64,000 nt of DNA from Oryzias latipes (taxonomy: Eukaryota; Chordata; Actinopteri; Beloniformes; Adrianichthyidae): contig NC_019862.2 of the NCBI RefSeq assembly GCF_002234675.1, forward strand, positions 21,200,160 to 21,264,159, written 5' to 3'. Made by a program: the position numbers and the translations under genes. The first letter of the stretch is position 1. Each line of letters starts with the position of its first letter. The notes beneath the pieces were generated by a model. The model made no database searches. It saw only the letters and a list, made by a program, of their open reading frames with translations, and was not told the DNA's origin. Positions 58,001-64,000 of the stretch are shown here, in pieces.

Positions 58001-59594
58001 ATCCTGGGAGCAGATTTAATCTTTTAACAAATTAGAAAAGCTCTGTTCTCACACCTTTATCTAAGAATATTAATGTAGAAACTTTTCAGAAACTTTTTCC
58101 TTCAGCTTGAAGGTGAACTTTTAGACAAAAGAATCATGTGAGAAATTCAGCATACTGTCCTGCATCTGCAGCAGCAGCTGCATCCACTGAAAGGGGCCAT
58201 GCAGATTTTCATGTTGGCTGGGATACTGTCAGTATTGAAGCCTCCCAGTCAAAGAGAAGAGCAGTGAAACCTGGTGAATTCCAGGTCTTGTGATTGACAG
58301 AGAATTGAAAAACATCTGACTCTTACCCCGATTTAGCAAGTCTATTTCAGCAGCTTTTGATTGAAGTTAAAAGATTTTGGAGGAGAAATTTGACCTCTGT
58401 TCTTCTAAATTGACCTCAAATCACAGAGTGATCTCTGATTGTTTTTATTGATCAGCTGAAAAGGATTTCAAACAACTTCAATACTTATTTTGTAGAAGTT
58501 CAAAGATCTTTTTGATTGATAGATGTTGGGAATATGCACAAAGATCTGAACCGCATCTCAGGATTTCAGCTTTGTGGAGATTTGTGGCTGCTTCATGGCT
58601 GCATTGGTGGGGTGGGGGGGGTGGGGTCACACAGGCTGTAGGACTCCTCACCTCCAGGACGGGTGCAGCTGTGTCATGGACGGACAGGATGTGGGTGATG
58701 TTGTGCTGCGCCAGCAGCTCCGGGTCACGAGCATCTGCGGATCGCAATGAAAACCCAGAAATCTTTACAGCCCCGTCCACCCAATCCACATTAAACCACA
58801 CCGACTCACACCTAAATTAAGCTTTTTCTGCCCAACAACAACCCCTCCCTCCTCCTAAAAGGCCTTCCAAGCAAATGTGGTTTTATGGCTTCAAAGTTTT
58901 GGTCTAGTTTTGAACTGAAAGAAAAACCGGAAAACCAGTGTTTCTAAAACAGGCTGAAACCTTGGTCCAAAAGCAAGAAACAGTAATTCTTTTAATCAAA
59001 TTTTGTTCTTCAAAAGGAAGCTAAATGTTTTTTACCTTGGACAGATGTGCTTTGAGCTCTTTTTTTTTTCTACTCATGCTTTGCAAGTTTGCACAAAGCA
59101 GAGGTCCCACTTGTGCCAGAACAGCAGCATCTGCACTGAGACCTCCTGCCAGGCAAATGAATTCAGCCTTTCTGCACAGTCTCTATTAAAGCAAAGCTTT
59201 ACAACAGTTGTAGAAAGATAAACTATCAAAGATTTCAATGATGTGCGACCTTGCAATACTGCAAACAAAGGGATCAAATCTTAAAATGTGATGACAAAAT
59301 GTTTTCCAGGAACACACAGAAATCAATATTATTTCTAATGACATTGTTAAGAAAATGCACAAGTTGCACCATATTTATTTTAGATGATTAAAGGGCAAAA
59401 CACCATAAAGAGAAATAAAACAGATATAAAGCTTTAAAAAAAACCTTCAATGTGTTTTTCTACCTTTACATGGATCTTGTCTTAAAGGTCTATTGGTTCT
59501 TCTGTCCAAAAATCATCAAACACAAGTTTTTTTTATGTTCGTCAAAAAGCTTAGAGCTTTAATTGCATTAGAAAATTTGTGCAATACACAAACA

Positions 59595-59643
<49 letters not shown>

Positions 59644-61063
59644 GTAGTAGTAAAACCTGTCCAACACAAAAGGCCTTCAGCTCTCAAACTCTCATCTGTT
59701 CGCTCAGTTGTTGGACAGAACAAGCTAGCAGAAAAAAAAGAAGAAAAATAAAATGTGTGCAATAAATAAACAAATGTTATAAAAGACGAAAAATACCTTG
59801 ATATGCTCACATCTCAATTTTCTTTACTACTCACTACTTAGTCCACTGTATTATGTGTTTGCCATTTAGCAGAGCTGTCCAGATCTACTATTCCAATATC
59901 CAGTGCCCAAGAAATCTCCCAGAAGTCTATGCGAAAAAACCAGCGTGCATCGATGCTCACTATATGGTGAATATAGACCACAATGCATTGCATCTTTGTT
60001 ATTGAAGTTCTGTGCATCACAAATTAATTTTAGACGTCAGCAGAAGCTTTGTTTTTACTAAATAGAATGAAAAGACGGGGATGAGACTTGTTCAAAATAT
60101 TTCCGGCACTTATTTTGACATTAGAAAATCCTGGAATTTACACATTGGTTAAAAAAAGAAAAGCATTTTACTCAGTACTTGAGTACTTTGTTTAACCGTT
60201 TGCTTTTTTTACTCTTACTAAAGTAATTGTTCCAATTTATTTACTTCTATTTGAACATTATTTTGAAGTAAAGGCACTCATCCTTGAATACAGATTATGG
60301 ATACTTTACCCTCTGTGCTAAATTAAATCAAATAGTAAATTCCTGACTTTTCACAGAAATATACCATACATGAGCTGAATGTAGTCTTCACCAAACGCCA
60401 CTTTCGAAAGCTTTCTTTGCCTTGTTTTGCACAGACGAAGGCTTTAGCAGGTGTGCGACTATTCCAAGTCAACAGAAAATTTAAAACGTGAACATGAAAG
60501 ACGGAACATTTCCTATTTGGCAGCTATTTCTGGAACCGAATTAAAAAGCACCGTGCGATTGCTGTCTCATGAAAACATGTGGAACAGATGAAGACACCAG
60601 GGACACCCCCAGGTCGCGGGGCACCCCCTCCCACACCGGTGCTCGAGTCTTCAGAACACATGTTAATGGTTACAAGTTCTCTCAGAGCGAAACCCAACGC
60701 ACATTTAAAAAAAAAAAGAAAAAAAAACCTGAACTGTTGTAGCGTTTTTCTCATCCAATATTTCCAACGTTCAGCTTCACGCTGCGACCTCTCCACTCTA
60801 TAGAAACTCAGCTCAGTGTAGCAGTTTACCACATGCCCTCCGTATGAGGAACTGAAACGCCTTCTACAACACTGTCCTGGAGATAAATTAGGTCTTTTTA
60901 CTCGCTTGAAGACAAGCCAGGCAGCTTACCTCTCATGTTGCCAAGATAGAGGTCTGGAAGGATCTAAAACAGAGCAGAAAAGCCAAGGATGTGAAATCAA
61001 GCTGATGTCTAACATTCACATCCAGACTGGGCTGCACTGCACCTTGTTGATTCCATTCCCCAT
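51868..61063 (-). CDS. dusp22: dusp22 (JSP1/JKAP), dual-specificity phosphatase 22, complete, 7 coding exons
   Basis: Small atypical dual-specificity phosphatase acting on the JNK and T-cell-receptor pathways. Coding exons in transcript order: 61063-61043, 60963-60930, 58734-58652, 56798-56749, 56608-56534, 56132-55961, 52032-51868. They sum to 600 nt (199 residues plus stop) with all phases closing. The N-terminus MGNGINK gives a Gly-2 N-myristoylation site, typical of DUSP22/DUSP15. The general-acid Asp is D57 in ISASDHS. The active site is HCVAGVSRS with nucleophile Cys88 and Arg94, the same numbering as human DUSP22. The C-terminal tail after residue 146 (YRAWWKEKYG onward, ending PSSLDF) is divergent, as in the family. 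Synteny with irf4 favours dusp22 over its paralogue dusp15. Confidence 0.95.
52129..52620 (-). mobile_element. Family B dispersed repeat, copy 2 (inverted)
   Basis: Its reverse complement contains GTGGTCGCTTGAACGGGTG and CACACTGGACTGTCGCTACC, matching copies at 31.2 and 53.8 kb in order. Lies in the last dusp22 intron. Confidence 0.6.
52877..53091. mobile_element. Small MITE (215 bp) with GGTC-type inverted ends
   Basis: Left TTGTGTTGTTAGGGTCAG-TTTTGACCC and right GGGTCAAAAC-GGACCCGGTAACACAA form inverted ends of about 26 bp with a few mismatches. Non-coding. Confidence 0.65.
53475..53526. repeat. Perfect 52-bp palindrome without spacer
   Basis: The 26-bp left arm, starting CTTAAAAACAAGCAGAAG, is the exact reverse complement of the 26-bp right arm, ending CTTCTGCTTGTTTTTAAG. 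The centre is AAAAGCTTTT. Identity stops abruptly at both ends. Confidence 0.95.
53764..54240 (+). mobile_element. Family B dispersed repeat, copy 3 (best ends)
   Basis: Left end AGCTACGTTCATACCGGACA and right end GGGCGGTGTGAATATAGCCT are recognisably inverted (TTCA-ACCG core). The inner blocks are shared with the copies at 31.2 and 52.1 kb. Confidence 0.6.
54241..55960 (-). other. dusp22: dusp22 last-intron remainder
   Basis: Contains a short GGAT tetranucleotide tract at 55.22-55.24 kb next to a retroposon-like tail (TGTTGCTGTAGCCTATCCCTGG). The ORFs at 54606-54896 and 55460-55855 have no recognised domain. Confidence 0.4.
55961..56132 (-). CDS. dusp22: dusp22 coding exon 6 (active site)
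   Basis: Acceptor GGGCAG, donor GAG|GTGAGG. Encodes VAGVSRSVTLVVAYIMTVTD then CGWVEALAAVRSARPCAGPN and LGFLRQLEEFENTQLAE. With the split Cys it completes the HCxxGxxRS motif. Confidence 0.96.
56534..56608 (-). CDS. dusp22: dusp22 coding exon 5
   Basis: Acceptor CACCAG, donor TG|GTGAGT. Encodes TQYFRDSIVFIHESRLKGEG then CLVH; the catalytic Cys codon is split across this junction. Confidence 0.94.
56749..56798 (-). CDS. dusp22: dusp22 coding exon 4 (general-acid loop)
   Basis: Acceptor CTGCAG, donor TT|GTAAGT. Encodes GVTYLCISASDHSKQN; the Asp is residue 57. Confidence 0.94.
56799..58651 (-). other. dusp22: dusp22 intron between coding exons 3 and 4
   Basis: 1.85 kb without a recognised element. 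Confidence 0.5.
58652..58734 (-). CDS. dusp22: dusp22 coding exon 3
   Basis: Acceptor CCGCAG, donor GAG|GTGAGG. Encodes ARDPELLAQHNITHILSVHD then TAAPVLE. Confidence 0.94.
59597..59640. repeat. (TA)22 microsatellite
   Basis: Twenty-two TA units followed directly by GTAGTAGTAGTA. Confidence 0.96.
59826..60000 (+). repeat. Family C dispersed repeat, copy 2
   Basis: Matches 41285-41455 over about 170 bp in the same orientation (GAGCTGTCC, CTATTCCAATATCC, GCTCACTATAT, ATATAGACCACAATGCATTG). Identity roughly three quarters by eye. Confidence 0.55.
60930..60963 (-). CDS. dusp22: dusp22 coding exon 2
   Basis: A 34-nt exon: acceptor TTTTAG, codes ILPDLYLGNMR, donor G|GTAAGC. It matches the KILPGLYIGNF-like start of the phosphatase fold. 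Confidence 0.92.
61043..61063 (-). CDS. dusp22: dusp22 coding exon 1 (MGNGINK)
   Basis: Seven codons, MGNGINK, with donor AAG|GTGCAG. It is too short for ORF callers, but the MGNGxNK start, the downstream phase and exon order identify it. It carries the myristoylation signal. Confidence 0.9.
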
Positions 61064-63893
61064 TTCTGCAAAAGGATGACTCCCGGTTCTGATTCAAGCC
61101 CAGAGGTGTTGGAGCAGCATGGTCCTATTGAGCCTGGAGCATCCCTCCGTCCTCAAGCCACCTCCGAACAGCGCTCAGTGTGACCCGGGCAATCATAAAG
61201 CCTTCCACACGTCCACAACTCACACTCCAAGGACCACTCAACTGAGAATAGGTTGCTCATAATTATGTAACGTTACCCCAGGCAGAAGAGCACCCTGCTC
61301 GCAGGTTTATTTTTGGGAGCCGGACGGGTCATGAGACCGCACGTCACATTCCAGCCAGACAAAGATGGTTGAAGGCCAAAGGGAGAACAGACCCCAAGGT
61401 GGGGTGACGTCAGGGTGTCGGTCTCAGCTGGTGTAGCCATACAAGGAGCACTACTGGAGCTCAAAATACCGACTGAAGCATGTCGATTGAAGACTGTTTC
61501 TTTGAAACCGAGAGGTTTGTGCAAACTCATTCAGTAAATGTGTCAAGTTTTATCCCTGATTTTTATTTGTTAACTGCTTGATTTCATCTTCAAGGATGGG
61601 AACCCCCCTCCAATTTAGATGTCAACAATGTTTTCCTCCGCGGACATCCACTTGAGTTTTCTTCACCGGTTTCCTGTAAATCTGTCGGCATCTTCAGCAC
61701 GCCGCTCAGCCGATAGAGGTATTTTTAGCGCCGCTTTGCTTTGTCTTATGTTCCTGTGTGTGGTTCAGTGAGTGGCACAGCTCAGACGCGCTGACAGAAA
61801 GGGGAGGGTGGAGGCGTTTACAAAAAAGCCGGCCCCCGAATAGCTCATTGGGACTGACGGAGTCGGAGCCACACATCACAGGCCGGGGCCTTTGTTGAGG
61901 TGGTGCTCTGTCATGTTATGGTTTAATCTGAGCGGAGGATGCTGGTTTTCTGCGTGGGAGGAGGTGGGAGGGGGAGTATTTTGCATGATTACTTTTTTAC
62001 ATTTAAATAACAGGAGAAGGAGCTACAAGAACTGCCCTCCAGTTCATGGAAGTTCATTTACAAACTCAGAAACGCTTGACTGAGCTCAGTTAGATCGTTA
62101 TATAAAAGGGGAAACACACACAACAGCTTCTCAGACACAAAGAAGAAAACTTTTTATGTGAAAAAAATCTCCAAACTTTAATTAAATTAAAACAAACAAG
62201 ACAGGAAGCAGAATAAATAACCAGCAGGACACTCAGGTTGGTATGTTGGTGTCTCGTTACAACACTACCACTACCAAATACTTAAAATACTTTTATTTTT
62301 GTGCAGCTGCTGTAAAAAAACAAAAAAACAAATAGTCTTTTGGGTTTTTACAAATGATATAATAAGCAAATGTAAGAAAAATACAAATTTACAGCTGAGG
62401 AATATAAGTTTTCAAAATAAAAGTATGAGAAAGTTAAAGCTAAAGAAAGTGAAAGAAATCAAACATTCTGAAACCTTTTTAATCAAAACATAAAATGTAT
62501 TAATTTAGGGGCATACAAGACTGTAAAATTTTTTATAAATCTGGTGACAATAAAATAGTTTTGATAAGTTTAAGAAAAACAAATTGGCCAGTTCAATTTT
62601 TAGCAACTTTGTCAAAGATTTAGGAATTTAATTTATTGCTTTTAAAGGGCTAAAAATCATTCTCATATTTATATTTTTAAATAGTTTTGTCAATATTTCT
62701 TTTTTGTGCTTTTGAATGACAAAAAATATATTTCAGTTAAATAAATTAAAGGAACAAATTGACTAAAACTCTTCAGGATTAAACATAAGGGATGTCTACC
62801 GCAGATAAGTGTCCAACCAAAGAGCTGGGAGTGGATGTGTTTGTGTGTGTGTAGGGAGGGGGGGGGGTAAATCCAGGTCAAAGGTCTTATGTTTTATTTT
62901 TTGCATTTACACGTGTAATTAAAAAAAACAGGAGAAAAAACATTTTTTTTGGACACCAAACAAGCAATTTCACAAAGCAAAATATAAAAAAATACCTATA
63001 TTCCTATGGATCTGTGCAGAGATGATTAATAATCACTTAACCTAAATGAGACTCTTATTTGCCTCTTATTTATGTGTTGTACAGCACCCTCAGCCTCTTC
63101 TTACATACCACATTACAAAATAACTTGTAACAGATGTCTGTAACTTGTTGTATTGAATATTAAATGCACCAAAGTGTTAATCTATTAACTACAGTGTAGA
63201 TTCATCTCACAAATCATAGAGAAATACTGTTGCACAGGAGATGAGATTTATGTCAAAGAGCAATTATAATAAGAGCTCAAACACTTTTGATCACCTATAT
63301 TAAAAACAGCCTTAATTTACTTACTTTTAGCTTTCACTCCTAGACCAAAATATATTTCCTTCCCATTTATGTAAAAAAAGAAAGAACTAAATTTAAACTT
63401 GTTATGCAGGCGCATTTGTGACCACAAGAGGGCGCTGCTGTCCTTTTTTTGAGCGTTTATTTGCAGTCATAAGTTAAATTTCAAATACAACAAATATTGA
63501 AAGAATGTGTTTTGTTGTTGTTTAGTCACGTTTCTCATAAAAAAAGCAACAAACAGGTAAAAAAAAAAAAAAAAACGTGAAAATATGTCCGCATTAAACA
63601 TGTGAGCGACCAAATCAGGGGAATCCAGTCTCGTTGTCCCGGTTCGTACTTTCGTCACAAAAGCGTCGCATCAGGAGTGAAAGTGCCGAACTGATCCAGC
63701 CTTCAGGTTTGGGTTAAAGCAAACCTGCAGCGCAGAACTGCACGGACTTTGGCCCAAACGATTCAAACCAGCTGGATGATCTGGTCTGCGCAGGCGGACT
63801 GGAGCTGGAGCTGCCGGAACCGAACCTGCAGGAATGTTTCTGGTTTCACTCGGGAGATGTTTGTTTAAAAGCGGGTCTGTAGTTCAGAGAACC
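61064..63893. other. dusp22 upstream region
   Basis: 61.06-61.9 kb is the GC-richer likely promoter side (CRE at 61405, CpG-richer near 61.65-61.88 kb). 62.1-63.5 kb is AT-rich with a G-run at about 62.86 kb. No gene recognised. Confidence 0.4.
61405..61412. promoter_or_regulatory. Consensus CRE palindrome (TGACGTCA) upstream of dusp22
   Basis: Perfect 8-bp cAMP response element 342 bp upstream of the dusp22 ATG, in GC-richer DNA likely to be the promoter region. Function is inferred from sequence and position only. Confidence 0.35.
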
Positions 63894-63916
63894 ATGACTG
63901 CGACTCAGCCGTACTG
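63894..63916 (+). CDS. Weak candidate first coding exon of an unidentified + strand gene
   Basis: ACCATGA context, codes MTATQPY plus a split codon, then a good donor TG|GTATGT. It lies in a GC-richer 63.6-63.92 kb patch, divergent from dusp22. There is no homology to confirm it, and downstream exons are outside the window. It may be chance. Confidence 0.15.
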
Positions 63917-64000
63917 GTATGTTTCTGCTGCTGCATGGATCATAATTACGAAAATAAAAGAAAGAAAAAACACGAGCACGAAAAGTACGAAGGCAAAAAG

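Larger units (their letters stand above)
58735..60929 (-). other. dusp22: dusp22 intron between coding exons 2 and 3
   Basis: Contains the TA array at 59.6 kb and family C copy 2 at 59.8-60.0 kb; nothing else recognised. Confidence 0.5.

Overview
The window is eukaryotic nuclear DNA, almost certainly from a ray-finned (teleost) fish. It has short coding exons with GT-AG introns, AT-rich introns, a Tc1-like (DD34E) transposon pair, hAT elements, fish-type LINE debris, many miniature inverted-repeat elements and microsatellites. No bacterial-type genes, CRISPR arrays, tRNAs or rRNAs were seen. I cannot name the species.

Three conserved vertebrate genes account for all coding sequence I can support. 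(1) exoc2 (Sec5, exocyst subunit) is on + from base 1 to the stop at 36536. It has 24 exons here, 2325 coding nt and 774 residues. The 5' part, about 150 residues including the Ral-binding TIG domain, lies outside the window. (2) irf4 is on -, from the ATG at 49253 to the stop at 43970. It has 8 coding exons and 450 residues (455 with an alternative in-frame donor), plus a likely noncoding first exon and a TATA-like box near 49.5 kb. (3) dusp22 is on -, from the ATG at 61063 to the stop at 51868. It has 7 coding exons and 199 residues, an N-myristoylation start and the HCxxGxxRS phosphatase signature. In all three genes every internal junction closes in frame, and the total lengths match the family. 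The order dusp22-irf4-exoc2, with exoc2 convergent to the other two, is the arrangement known from human 6p25.

Layout: 1-36.5 kb exoc2; 36.5-43.9 kb intergenic plus the likely irf4 3'UTR, with a nearly full-length Tc1 element and a 379-bp hAT-type MITE; 43.97-49.5 kb irf4; 49.5-51.9 kb AT-rich spacer and probable dusp22 3'UTR; 51.9-61.1 kb dusp22; 61.1-64 kb dusp22 upstream region with a consensus CRE and, at the very end, a weak candidate first exon of another + strand gene.

The genes do not form one pathway. Exocyst tethering, a lymphoid/pigment transcription factor and a JNK-pathway phosphatase are kept together as an old syntenic block. Most non-genic structure is explained by mobile elements: a hAT copy with a perfect 8-bp target duplication, two related MITEs each with its own perfect 8-bp duplication, two Tc1-family copies at different stages of decay, a repeat family with TTAA-like ends in several exoc2 introns, three copies of a foldback family, and a spacer-less perfect 52-bp palindrome inside a dusp22 intron. 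I found no new biological system; the best second-look items are the palindrome, the repeat families and the irf4 tandem splice donors.
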